Source of the DNA: Prauserella aidingensis | GTDB taxonomy: Bacteria; Actinomycetota; Actinomycetes; Mycobacteriales; Pseudonocardiaceae | Direction: 5' to 3' | Assembly: GCF_024171865.1 (NCBI RefSeq) | Contig: NZ_JAMTCN010000005.1 | Span: 124,001 to 188,000 of the forward strand | DNA length: 64,000 bases | Shown here: piece after piece, positions 52,492 through 60,522 of the stretch | Numbering within the stretch: the stretch's first letter is position 1 | Layout of the letters: each line of letters opens with the position of its first letter | The notes under the pieces: generated by a model | What the model was told of the DNA's origin: nothing | Databases searched by the model: none | The model's input: the letters and a program-made list of their open reading frames with translations, nothing else | Translations under genes and position numbers: made by a program

Positions 52492-52770
52492 ATGATCCGA
52501 TCGTTCGCGAACAAGAACACCGAGAAGATTTGGCGCCGTCGCGACACCCGGCTGCCACCCGACGTTCGACGACGGGCGTGGACGGAGCTCGCGATGCTCG
52601 ACAAGGCAGGGCAGCTCGACGACCTTCGAGTTCCGCCCGGCAACCGACTCGAACAACTACGCGGCGACCGCGCAGGACAACACAGCATCCGCATCAACGA
52701 CCAGTGGCGCATCTGCTTCACCTGGACCGACAGCGGACCCGAGCACGTCGAGATCGTCGACTACCACTAG
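52492..52770 (+). CDS. higB: HigB/RelE-family toxin, second copy
   Basis: 92 residues: MIRSFANKNTEKIWRRRDTR at the start, LRVPPGNRLEQLRGDRAGQH and SIRINDQWRICFTW in the core, EHVEIVDYH at the end. It is closely related to the toxin at 8957-9235. Likely an mRNA endonuclease of the RelE fold. The antitoxin gene follows ten bases later. Confidence 0.9.
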   Translation: MIRSFANKNTEKIWRRRDTRLPPDVRRRAWTELAMLDKAGQLDDLRVPPGNRLEQLRGDRAGQHSIRINDQWRICFTWTDSGPEHVEIVDYH

Positions 52771-52780
52771 GGAGCGAGAC

Positions 52781-53080
52781 ATGACCACCGCGCCCACCAT
52801 GCCGCCGGTGCACCCCGGCGAGATCCTCAAGGAGGAGTTCCTCGAGCCGATGGGCATCACCGCGTACCGGCTCGCGAAGGCCATCGGCGTCGATCAGGGA
52901 CGCCTGTCGCAGATCATCGCTGGACGTCGCAGCATCACCGCAGACACCGGGCTGCGCCTGTCGCGGTTCTTCGGCATGTCCGAGGGGTTCTGGACCGGAC
53001 TGCAGGAACTTTACGACCGCGAGATCGCGCGCGATGCGCTCGGCGACGAGCTGGAGCAGATCCAACCGATCTCGGCGTGA
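52781..53080 (+). CDS. higA: HigA-family antitoxin, second copy
   Basis: 99 residues: VHPGEILKEEFLEPMGITAY, RLAKAIGVDQGRLSQIIAGR and LRLSRFFGMSEGFWTGLQEL. Helix-turn-helix antitoxin paired with the toxin upstream and relative of the antitoxin at 9222-9530. Followed by a strong terminator. Confidence 0.9.
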   Translation: MTTAPTMPPVHPGEILKEEFLEPMGITAYRLAKAIGVDQGRLSQIIAGRRSITADTGLRLSRFFGMSEGFWTGLQELYDREIARDALGDELEQIQPISA

Positions 53081-53110
53081 TGTCCGGCTGATTCGGCAGT
53101 CCGTAGTGCA

Positions 53111-53156
53111 CACGCAGAACGCTCGGCCGGGAGACCCCGGCCGAGCGTTCTGCGTG
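53111..53156. terminator. Bidirectional terminator after the second HigBA pair
   Basis: A perfect 20-bp inverted repeat (53111-53130 with 53137-53156) with a six-base loop, between higA (plus) and korB (minus). No T run follows on either strand. The very stable stem probably separates the two convergent units. Confidence 0.82.
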
Positions 53157-53249
53157 ACCTACTGACAACCACATAGGCCGTCAGGTGCCTGCGAGGATCC
53201 ACGGAATCCGCCATGAGCCGACCCGGGCCCTCGCCTCAGGCCCGGGTCG

Positions 53250-54314
53250 CTACTCGACCGTCCAGGTGTCCTTGCCGGTGAGCAGGGCCTGCAGGTCGCC
53301 GGGCTTGGCCTCCTGCGCCTGCTGCACCTGTGCGCGGGCCTGGTCGTCGTAGGTCTCCCGCTGGACCTGACGGAAGATTCCCGTCGGGATGTGGCTGAGG
53401 TGCTGGTCCCCGAGGCGGGACAGCGCGAAACCGTAGGCCGTGTCTTCGATCGAGGGGTCGTGGGTGACGAGGTTGTCCTCGCCGATGTCGGCGACCTTGC
53501 CCACGTCGAGACCGCCGTAGCCGGTCGTGGTGACACCGAACTCGCCCTCGGGGCCGAACCGGATCGGCTCACCCGGCGTCAGCGGGATGATCCGCTGGGC
53601 GGCTTCGCCGGAGTCCTTCAGCATGTCGAACGCGCCGTCGTTGAAGATCGGGCAGTTCTGGTAGATCTCCACGACCGCACTGCCGCGGTGCTCGGCGGCG
53701 GCGCCGAGCACCTCCGTGAGGCCCTTCTTGTCCGAGTCCAGCGCGCGGCCCACGAACGTCGCCTCGGCGCCCAGCGCCAGCGACACCGGGTTGAACGGCG
53801 TGTCCACCGACCCCATCGGCGTCGACTTGGTGACCTTGCCCGGCTCGGACGTCGGCGAGTACTGGCCCTTCGTCAGGCCGTAGATCCGGTTGTTGAACAA
53901 CAGGATCTTCAGGTTGACGTTGCGGCGCAGCGCGTGAATCAGGTGGTTACCGCCGATGGACAGGGCGTCGCCGTCACCGGTCACGACCCACACCGACAGG
54001 TCCGGCCGGGTCGTCGCCAGGCCGGTGGCGATCGACGGCGCGCGGCCGTGGATCGAGTGCATGCCGTAGGTGTTCATGTAGTACGGGAACCGGCTCGAGC
54101 AGCCGATCCCGGAGATGAACACGATGTTCTCGCGCTTGAGCCCCAGCGTCGGCAGGAACGACTGGATGGTGTTGAGCACGATGTAGTCACCGCACCCCGG
54201 GCACCAGCGCACTTCCTGGTCGGACTTGTACTCCTTGGCCTTCTGCGGCTCGTCGGTCGTCGGGACCAGATCGAGCCCGCCCATGCTGGGCAGGCCCAGG
54301 TCGGTGGCTGTCAT
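53250..54314 (-). CDS. korB: 2-oxoacid:ferredoxin oxidoreductase beta subunit KorB
   Basis: 354 residues, ThDP-binding subunit. CPGCGDYIVLNTIQSFLPTL, GIGCSSRFPYYMNTYGMHSI, HGRAPSIATGLATTRPDLSV and VVTGDGDALSIGGNHLIHAL are typical, with CxxC and distal Cys ligands of a [4Fe-4S] cluster. With KorA it converts 2-oxoglutarate and CoA to succinyl-CoA and reduced ferredoxin. It starts on the stop of a repeat-encoded small frame after korA. Confidence 0.93.
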   Translation of the reverse strand: MTATDLGLPSMGGLDLVPTTDEPQKAKEYKSDQEVRWCPGCGDYIVLNTIQSFLPTLGLKRENIVFISGIGCSSRFPYYMNTYGMHSIHGRAPSIATGLATTRPDLSVWVVTGDGDALSIGGNHLIHALRRNVNLKILLFNNRIYGLTKGQYSPTSEPGKVTKSTPMGSVDTPFNPVSLALGAEATFVGRALDSDKKGLTEVLGAAAEHRGSAVVEIYQNCPIFNDGAFDMLKDSGEAAQRIIPLTPGEPIRFGPEGEFGVTTTGYGGLDVGKVADIGEDNLVTHDPSIEDTAYGFALSRLGDQHLSHIPTGIFRQVQRETYDDQARAQVQQAQEAKPGDLQALLTGKDTWTVE

Positions 54315-54475
54315 GCTGCCGCCTCCGCGGAGAAGAGTGCGTCGTCGGTGTTGCTGCCCGCCTTCGCGGGACCGAGTGCGTCGTCGGTGTTGCTGCCCGC
54401 CTCCGCGGGACCGAGTGCGTCGTCGGTGTTGCTGCCCGCCTCCGCGGGACCGAGTGCGTCGTCGGTGGTGGTCAT
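54311..54475 (-). CDS. Repeat-encoded 54-residue open frame bridging korA and korB
   Basis: ATG 54475 overlaps the korA stop (ATGA), and the stop (54311-54313) overlaps the korB ATG (54314). The frame is four 13-residue units such as TDDALGPAEAGSN from 39-bp repeats, each with a GCGGAGGCGG segment. The last unit provides the GGAGG of korB. The arrangement is the same as in the nuoC-nuoD gap. It may only couple translation; no family is recognised. Confidence 0.5.
   Translation of the reverse strand: MTTTDDALGPAEAGSNTDDALGPAEAGSNTDDALGPAKAGSNTDDALFSAEAAA
54330..54470 (-). repeat. Family C 39-bp repeat array between korA and korB
   Basis: Four tandem copies (three close to identical) with CCCGCGGAGGCGGGCAGCAA in the centre. 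The unit length is the same as in the nuo array and the sequence is related. Confidence 0.88.
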
Positions 54476-56391
54476 GCTGCGTTGACCTCCCTGATGATGT
54501 CGGTGAAGACGCCTTCGAGTTCTTCGGCCTTGAAGGGCAGTCCGGCGACCTTGGTGTAGGACTGGATGTCGGTCAGGTACTTCGCGCGCAGCAGCATCGC
54601 CAGCTGGCCGAGGTTCATCTCCGGAACGACCACGTGGTCGTAGGAGCCGAGGACCTCGCCGAGGTTGCCGGGCAGCGGGTTGAGGTGGCGCAGGTGGGCC
54701 TGGGCGATCGGCATGCCCTTGGCCCGCACCCGCCGGGCCGCCGCGCCGATCGGACCGTAGGTCGACCCCCAGCCCAGCACCAGCACGCGCGCGTCACCGC
54801 CGCTGGGGTCGTCGACCTCGACGTCCGGCACGTCGACACCGTCCACCTTGGCCTGCCGCAGCCGCACCATCTTGTCGTGGTTGTCGGGGTCGTACGAGAT
54901 GTTGCCCTTGCCCTCGGCCTTCTCCAGACCACCGATGCGGTGCTGCAGACCGGCCGTGCCGGGCAGCGCCCACTCGCGGGCCAGGGTCTCCGGGTCGCGC
55001 TGGTAGGGCCAGTGCTCGCCGGACCCGTCCGGCGCGTTGGGCTCGGTCGCGAACGCGACCGACAGATCCGGCAGCGTGCTCGCGTCCGGGATCAGCCACG
55101 GCTCGGAGCCGTTGGCGACCGCCCCGTCCGAGAGCAGCAACACCGGCGTGCGGTACGTCAGCGCGATCCGCGTGGCCTCGAGGGCGATGTCGAAGCAGTC
55201 GGCCGGAGTCGACGGCGCGACGATCGGCACCGGGCACTCACCGTTGCGGCCGAAGTAGGCCTGCAACAGGTCGGCCTGCTCGGTCTTCGTCGGCAGACCC
55301 GTCGACGGCCCGCCGCGCTGCACGTCGATGACCACCAGCGGCAACTCGGTCATCACGCCGAGCCCGATCGTCTCGGCCTTCAGCGCGATACCCGGCCCCG
55401 ACGTCGACGTGACGCCCAGCGCACCGCCGTAGGCCGCACCGAGGGCGGCGCCGATGCCGGCGATCTCGTCCTCGGCCTGGAACGTGGTGATGCCGAAGTT
55501 CTTGTGCTTGGACAGCTCGTGCAACACGTCCGAGGCCGGCGTGATCGGGTACGTACCGAGCAGCACCGGCAGCTTCGACTGCTGCCCGGCCGCCACGATG
55601 CCGTAGGCCAGCGCCGTGTTGCCCGTGATCTGCCGGTACGTGCCCGACGGCAGCTTGGCGGGCGCGATCTCGAACGTCGTGCCGAACGCCTCGGTCGTCT
55701 CGCCGTAGTACCAGCCGGCGCGGAAGGCCAGCACGTTCGCCTCGGCCACGTCGGGCTTCTTCGCGAACTTCTCCCGCAGGAACGCCTCGGTGCCCTCGGT
55801 CGGCCGGTGGTACATCCACGACAGCAGCCCGAGCGCGAACATGTTCTTGCACCGCTCGGCGTCCTTCTTGCCGAGGCCGGTGTCGGCCAGCGCGCCCTGC
55901 GTCAGGGTCGACATGGCGACCTCGTGCACCTCGAACGCCGACAGCGAGTCGTCCTCGAGAGGGTTCGACTCGTAGTCGACCTTGGCGAGGTTGCGCTTCC
56001 CGAACTCGTCGGTGTTGACGATGATCGTGCCGCCCTGGGGCACGTCGGCGACGTTGGCCTTGAGCGCCGCCGGGTTCATCGCCACCAGCACGTCGGGGCG
56101 GTCACCGGGGGTCAGGATGTCGTAGTCGGCGAAGTGCACCTGGAAGCTCGAGACGCCGGGAATCGTGCCCTGAGGTGCGCGGATCTCGGCGGGGAAGTTC
56201 GGCAGGGTCGCCAGGTCGTTGCCGAACGCCGCCGCTTCCGACGTGAACCGGTCGCCGGTCAGCTGCATACCGTCGCCGGAGTCGCCGGCGAACCGGATCA
56301 CGACACGCTCGAGCCGATTGACCTCCGTCGGCCTCGATGCCGACAACGCCTCGGTGCCGGCCGCTGCGCTGCCGTTCGCACTCGTGCTCAT
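54472..56391 (-). CDS. korA: 2-oxoacid:ferredoxin oxidoreductase alpha subunit KorA
   Basis: 639 residues. A gamma-type domain comes first (RVVIRFAGDSGDGMQLTGDR, TIPGVSSFQVHFADYD) and the pyrimidine-binding alpha domain second (AYGIVAAGQQSKLPVLLGTY, TSTSGPGIALKAETIGLGVM, QRGGPSTGLPTKTEQADLL). This gamma-alpha fusion is typical of actinobacterial KorA. ATG 56391 (MSTSANGSAA) is preferred, with GAGGGA upstream; the frame extends further but looks non-coding. It is upstream of korB on the same strand. Confidence 0.93.
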   Translation of the reverse strand: MSTSANGSAAAGTEALSASRPTEVNRLERVVIRFAGDSGDGMQLTGDRFTSEAAAFGNDLATLPNFPAEIRAPQGTIPGVSSFQVHFADYDILTPGDRPDVLVAMNPAALKANVADVPQGGTIIVNTDEFGKRNLAKVDYESNPLEDDSLSAFEVHEVAMSTLTQGALADTGLGKKDAERCKNMFALGLLSWMYHRPTEGTEAFLREKFAKKPDVAEANVLAFRAGWYYGETTEAFGTTFEIAPAKLPSGTYRQITGNTALAYGIVAAGQQSKLPVLLGTYPITPASDVLHELSKHKNFGITTFQAEDEIAGIGAALGAAYGGALGVTSTSGPGIALKAETIGLGVMTELPLVVIDVQRGGPSTGLPTKTEQADLLQAYFGRNGECPVPIVAPSTPADCFDIALEATRIALTYRTPVLLLSDGAVANGSEPWLIPDASTLPDLSVAFATEPNAPDGSGEHWPYQRDPETLAREWALPGTAGLQHRIGGLEKAEGKGNISYDPDNHDKMVRLRQAKVDGVDVPDVEVDDPSGGDARVLVLGWGSTYGPIGAAARRVRAKGMPIAQAHLRHLNPLPGNLGEVLGSYDHVVVPEMNLGQLAMLLRAKYLTDIQSYTKVAGLPFKAEELEGVFTDIIREVNAA

Positions 56392-56571
56392 GGGCCAGGA
56401 AATCCCTCTCTGACGATTGGCGCGCCCAGCGCGCAATACTTCGAGATTACTTGTTGTTTTCGGGGCGAGCGGACCGGTGTGATTTGCCTTACCTATGACG
56501 CGTCCGTAGTAGTCCCTCGATTCCACGACCTGAGACGACGGCGGGGTCGCCGGGCGTCCGTTTCAGGGTAA

Positions 56572-57018
56572 TCATTCGCCTGGATTCGGGGAACGCTCCA
56601 GAAGAGTCGACAACACGACGGTCGACACGGTGCGGTCGATGATCTCCAGGCCGCGGAGACGTTCGAGCGCCGATTCCAGGTGGTGGATGTCGGATGCGCG
56701 CAGGTGCACGATCGCGTCGGCAGCACCCGAGACAGTGTAGGCCGCGACGACCTCGGGCAGTGGCTCCAGGTGCGAACGGATGCGCCCGGGGGAGACGTTG
56801 CCCTGGCAGTGCACCTCGACGAACGCCTCCGTGCCCCACCCGAGAGCCTCCGGGTCGACCACCGCCGTGAACCCGCGCAGCACGCCGTCGTCGAGCAGGC
56901 GGTCGACGCGGCGTTTCACCGCGGGCGCCGACAACCCGACCTCCTTGCCGATCTCGGCGTAGCTCGACCGCGCGTTGGCCACGAGCCGGGAAACGATCCG
57001 CTGGTCCAAGGTGTTCAT
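56572..57018 (-). CDS. Lrp/AsnC-family regulator beside ddaH
   Basis: 148 residues. Helix-turn-helix ARSSYAEIGKEVGLSAPAVK, then a RAM domain (VPEV-type GRIRSHLEPLPEVVAAYTVS, DAIVHLRASDIHHLESALER). It is divergent from ddaH over a short gap containing repeated ATGCGCAAT, so it probably regulates itself and ddaH, perhaps in response to arginine or a related amino acid. ATG 57018 gives the usual N-terminus MNTLDQRIVSRL. Confidence 0.9.
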   Translation of the reverse strand: MNTLDQRIVSRLVANARSSYAEIGKEVGLSAPAVKRRVDRLLDDGVLRGFTAVVDPEALGWGTEAFVEVHCQGNVSPGRIRSHLEPLPEVVAAYTVSGAADAIVHLRASDIHHLESALERLRGLEIIDRTVSTVVLSTLLERSPNPGE

Positions 57019-57047
57019 GCGCAATGATTAGCACACTGATGCGCAAT
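57017..57047. promoter_or_regulatory. Candidate Lrp operator between lrp and ddaH
   Basis: ATGCGCAAT occurs at 57017-57025 and 57039-57047, 22 bp apart (two helical turns). The first copy overlaps the lrp start codon. Repeats spaced like this suit the multimeric binding of Lrp proteins. Confidence 0.45.
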
Positions 57048-57091
57048 CTTCGTCGATTGTTTGCGTGACCGGGCGGTTCTACATTCGAAGC

Positions 57092-58093
57092 ATGACAGGC
57101 GACCACGCGCTGCCCGTACGTGTCCCGACGCCCCGCCACTATCTGATGTGCCCGCCGCGGTACTTCGCGGTGGAGTACTCGATCAACCCCTGGATGGACC
57201 CCGATCGGCCCGTCGACACGGAGCTGGCCATGCGCCAGTGGACGACGCTGCGCGACACCTATCGCGAGCTGGGCCACACGGTCGACGAGGTGCCGCCGCA
57301 GCCAGGGCTGCCGGACATGGTGTTCGCCGCCAACTCGGGCACCGTCGTCGACGGCCGCGTACTCGGATCGCGGTTCCGCGCACCGGAACGGGCCGCCGAG
57401 GCCGAGCACTTCCGTCGCTGGTTCGTCGAGAACGGGTTCCGCGACGTCACGATGCCCCGGCAGATCAACGAGGCCGAGGGCGACTTCGTCTGGACGGGCC
57501 GGGTGCTGCTCGCCGGTACCGGCTTCCGCACCGACCCGGGTGCCCACGCCGAGGCGCAGGAGGCGCTCGGCGTGCCGGTCGTGTCGCTGCACCTGATCGA
57601 CGAGCGCTACTACCACCTGGACACGGCGCTGTTCGTGCTGTCCGGCGAATCCGACGGTGCGACCCCCGCCGAGACACCCGCCCGTGTTGCGGATCCGGGG
57701 GCCCGTGTTGCGGATTCGGGGGCGCGTGTTGCGGATCCCGGGGCGCGTGTTGCGGGCTCGGGGGATCGTGTTGCGGGTTCCGGGGGAGACGGAGGCGGTG
57801 CCGCCGGTCCTGCCCGGGCGCAGATCGCCTACTACCCGGAGGCGTTCTCCGAAGGCTCACGGCGTGTGCTGGCGCGGCTGTTCCCGGACGCGGTGCAGGC
57901 CACAGCCGCTGACGCGGAATGCTTCGGGCTCAACGGAATCTCCGACGGCCGCCACGTCGTCCTGCCCGTCGAGGCGACCGGCCTGGGCGACCAGCTCACC
58001 GAGCGGGGCTACGAGGTGCGGTTCGTCGACATCTCGGAGCTGCGCAAGGCGGGCGGCGGTCCGAAGTGCTGCACCCTGGAGATCCGCAAGTAG
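57092..58093 (+). CDS. ddaH: Dimethylarginine dimethylaminohydrolase/amidinotransferase-family protein with 21-bp repeat insertion
   Basis: 333 residues of the amidinotransferase fold. HYLMCPPRYFAVEYSINPWM, LPDMVFAANSGTVVDGRVLG, HLIDERYYHLDTALFVL and the C-terminal catalytic cysteine in GGPKCCTLEIRK are as in DDAH. It probably acts on arginine-type guanidino compounds, alongside the Lrp regulator. Between residues about 195 and 235 is an insertion of seven-residue units (ARVADPG) from the 21-bp family A repeat, before AQIAYYPEAFSEGSRRVL. Start ATG 57092 or GTG 57065. Confidence 0.87.
   Translation: MTGDHALPVRVPTPRHYLMCPPRYFAVEYSINPWMDPDRPVDTELAMRQWTTLRDTYRELGHTVDEVPPQPGLPDMVFAANSGTVVDGRVLGSRFRAPERAAEAEHFRRWFVENGFRDVTMPRQINEAEGDFVWTGRVLLAGTGFRTDPGAHAEAQEALGVPVVSLHLIDERYYHLDTALFVLSGESDGATPAETPARVADPGARVADSGARVADPGARVAGSGDRVAGSGGDGGGAAGPARAQIAYYPEAFSEGSRRVLARLFPDAVQATAADAECFGLNGISDGRHVVLPVEATGLGDQLTERGYEVRFVDISELRKAGGGPKCCTLEIRK
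57680..57786 (+). repeat. Family A 21-bp repeat array inside ddaH
   Basis: Five units of about 21 bp around CGCGTGTTGCGGATCCCGGG, read in frame. The reverse complement is the ccsB repeat. The insertion is absent from typical members of the family, as far as I can tell, and sits in an exposed loop. Confidence 0.88.
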
Positions 58094-58094
58094 C

Positions 58095-58136
58095 CCGCGT
58101 GTCCTGCACTCGGACTCGCGAGTTCTGCACTCGGCG
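58095..58136. repeat. Family E interspersed repeat after ddaH
   Basis: Begins CCCGCGTGTCCTGCACTCGG and ends GTTCTGCACTCGG. It matches the element at 14360-14402 in reverse. It lies just after the ddaH stop, in the gap to the MBL gene. Confidence 0.65.
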
Positions 58137-58214
58137 CTGCCCGTCTCTCACCGGCGCGTCGGCGGGTTGCCACTCACCGCGTCTCCTGCGCTCGGGCTCG
58201 CGGCACCGGGGTCG

Positions 58215-58982
58215 TCAGACGGTGAACGCCCGCCTCGGCGCCGCGTAGGCGACGTCCCTCCCCAGGCGGTCGGCGGCACGCTCCGCGGCGTCGGCCGGCG
58301 TCATCGACCGGCCGACGTGTGTGACGACCAGCCGGCGTGCCCGTGCGGATCGGGCGGTGTCGGCGGCGTCCTCCGGCGTGTGGTGCACCTGGGGCTCAAC
58401 GGCGGGCGCCTCGTCACTTTCCGCCTCGCACAGCAGGGTGTCCGTGTCGGCGGCGAGCTCGGTGAGCGCGGCGCACGGCCCGGTGTCACCCGAGTAGGTC
58501 AACGACGCCTCGGCGGTGTCGATGCGCACGGCGAACGCCGGCATGCCGTGGTCGACGGCGCGGCTGGTGAGCGTCGTCGCGGCGATCGTGGCCCGGTGAC
58601 CGTCGTGGAGTTCGTGGAACGCGAACGCCGATTCGACAGGGCTGCGGTCGGTGCCGTTGGTGAGGAAGTGCGCCAGCCGGTCGGCGGTGCCCGGTGGGCC
58701 GTACAGCGGGATCGGCGCGGCGACGTCGATGTCGGCGAAGAGCAGTGCGTAGTAGGCCGTGAGCAGGTCGGCGCTGTGGTCGGCGTGGAGGTGCGAGATC
58801 CAGATCGCGTCGAGTTCGTCCACGCGGACGTGCCGTTGCAGTTCGGCGAGGGTTCCGCTGCCCGCGTCGACCCAGATCCGCGCGCCGGCGTGGGTGACGA
58901 GGTAGCCCGAACACGGGTTGTCGACCGTGGCGTACGGCGTTGCCGAACCCAGCACGGTGACCATGAGCTGATCGTGCGGCAT
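58215..58982 (-). CDS. MBL-fold metallo-hydrolase (RNase Z-like group)
   Basis: 255 residues. Metal-binding IWISHLHADHSADLLTAYYA, AFAVRIDTAEASLTYSGDTG, and RRLVVTHVGRSMTPADA. The group includes RNase Z-like phosphodiesterases, but the RNase Z exosite arm is not evident, so the substrate is unknown. Start ATG 58982 or ATG 58964 (MVTVLGSATPY). It converges with ddaH. Confidence 0.85.
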   Translation of the reverse strand: MPHDQLMVTVLGSATPYATVDNPCSGYLVTHAGARIWVDAGSGTLAELQRHVRVDELDAIWISHLHADHSADLLTAYYALLFADIDVAAPIPLYGPPGTADRLAHFLTNGTDRSPVESAFAFHELHDGHRATIAATTLTSRAVDHGMPAFAVRIDTAEASLTYSGDTGPCAALTELAADTDTLLCEAESDEAPAVEPQVHHTPEDAADTARSARARRLVVTHVGRSMTPADAAERAADRLGRDVAYAAPRRAFTV

Positions 58983-59046
58983 CCGCGCAGGTTACGGCCG
59001 TTCCCGCTGCGGTGCGAGGCGTTTTCCGGGCGAGGGGCGCTCGGCG

Positions 59047-59421
59047 CTAACCGCCGTGTGCGGTGTCGATGATGCAGAAGCGGTTTCCTTCGGTGTCGGC
59101 GAGCACGACGAAATCCGGATCGTCGGGGTAGAACTCCCAGTCGACCCGCGACGCGCCCAGCGACACCAGTCGTTCGACCTGTGCCTCCTGCTCGTCGGCG
59201 TCGTCGGCATAGAGGTCGAGGTGCACTCGCGGGTACTCCTGAACCGGGGCCTCGCTCGAGTCGACGGACACTCCGTGGCCGTGGCCGTGCCGCGGGGTGA
59301 GTACCACGAAGTCGTCGTTGACCACGCCGTCGCGCGGCACGTAGTCGAGCGCGGCGCTCCAGAAGGCGACGGCCCTGCGGACGTCGGAGGCGCCCATGAC
59401 GATGGTTCCGATGCGCAGCAT
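59047..59421 (-). CDS. VOC-family (glyoxalase-like) protein
   Basis: 124 residues: MLRIGTIVMGASDVRRAVAF, PRVHLDLYADDADEQEAQVE and DPDFVVLADTEGNRFCIIDT, the pattern of a single-domain VOC protein. The metal ligands H and E are plausible but the substrate is unknown. The long frame upstream runs through the family A repeats, so translation probably begins at ATG 59421. Confidence 0.82.
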   Translation of the reverse strand: MLRIGTIVMGASDVRRAVAFWSAALDYVPRDGVVNDDFVVLTPRHGHGHGVSVDSSEAPVQEYPRVHLDLYADDADEQEAQVERLVSLGASRVDWEFYPDDPDFVVLADTEGNRFCIIDTAHGG

Positions 59422-59454
59422 GGGGGCACTGTCCACCCGGGACACGCCGACGTC

Positions 59455-59625
59455 AACCCGCGCCCCGGAGTCCGCAACACGCGCCCCCGAACCCGCAACA
59501 CGAGCCCCCGGATCCGCAACACGGCCTCCGGGATCCGCAACACGAGCCCCCAGAGCCGCAACACGGTCCCCTGAGAGCGCAACACGCGCCCCCAGACCCG
59601 CAACACGCGCCCGTCCCCGAATCCG
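59455..59625 (-). repeat. Family A 21-bp repeat array upstream of the VOC gene
   Basis: About eight units around CGTGTTGCGGATCCCGG lie in the gap between the ABC permease stop and the VOC start. This copy is probably not translated, although the frame stays open through it. It is the same unit as in ccsB and ddaH. Confidence 0.85.
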
Positions 59626-59655
59626 CGACAACGGTCCGGGCGCGGGACACGCGGG

Positions 59656-60522
59656 TCAGGGGCGGGCGCGGCGGCGGGCCACGAGGCCGCGGCGGGGAGC
59701 CAGTACCAGGGCGAGCACGAACAGCACGCCGCTGGTGAGGCCGATCGTGCCCGGGATGGAGGTGTCCAGCGACACCGCGACGCCGTGTCCCGCGATCGAG
59801 GCGACCCATCCGCAGGCCGCCGCGACGACGAGCATCGGCCCGAGACGCGCGGTGAGCAGCCGGGCCGTCGATGCGGGGACGACGAAGAACGTGATCACCA
59901 GGATCGCGCCGACGCTGTCGAACGCGACGACGGCGAGTCCCGCCACGGCGACGAGCAGCACCTGTCCGATCAACCGGCCGCGCAGTCCCGCCAGCTCGGC
60001 GAACGCCGGGTCGAACGACGCCGCCTGCAACGGGCGCCACAGTGTCACGACCAGCGCCACCACGGCGACCGTCGCGCCAGCGGTGATCACCAGCGACCGC
60101 GGCACGTCGGCCCCGAACAACGACATCGTGCGCAGCGGTGCGAACGTCAGGTCTCCGTAGATGGCCGAGTCCAGGTCGATGTGCGCGCCCGACGCGAAAC
60201 GGCTGATGCCGAGGATGCCCAGCGAGAACAGGGCGGGGAACACCAGGGCCAGTGCGGCGTCCGACTCGACGACGCCGCTGCGCCGTAGCCAGTCCGTGCC
60301 GAGCACGCACAGCACGCCGAACGCCGTCGCCCCGGCGACCGTCCACAGTGACGCCCGCTCGCCGGTCAGCAGGAAGATCAGCACGATGCCGGGGAGGACG
60401 GCGTGGCTGACCGCGTCGGGCAGCAGCGCCTGGCCGCGCAGCACGAGGAACCCGCCGAGCACCGCACACGACGTCGACAGCAGCCCGGCGATCACGATGA
60501 TCATCACGTCGTCGGGTGTCAT
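59656..60522 (-). CDS. Mn/Zn ABC transporter permease, second subunit
   Basis: 288 residues, ABC-3 family membrane subunit. MIIVIAGLLSTSCAVLGGFL, LRGQALLPDAVSHAVLPGIV and DSVGAILVITFFVVPASTAR are typical of ZnuB/MntB/TroC proteins. Eight or nine hydrophobic segments. It overlaps the stop of the preceding permease (ATGA). The two permeases probably form a heterodimer. Confidence 0.9.
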   Translation of the reverse strand: MTPDDVMIIVIAGLLSTSCAVLGGFLVLRGQALLPDAVSHAVLPGIVLIFLLTGERASLWTVAGATAFGVLCVLGTDWLRRSGVVESDAALALVFPALFSLGILGISRFASGAHIDLDSAIYGDLTFAPLRTMSLFGADVPRSLVITAGATVAVVALVVTLWRPLQAASFDPAFAELAGLRGRLIGQVLLVAVAGLAVVAFDSVGAILVITFFVVPASTARLLTARLGPMLVVAAACGWVASIAGHGVAVSLDTSIPGTIGLTSGVLFVLALVLAPRRGLVARRRARP

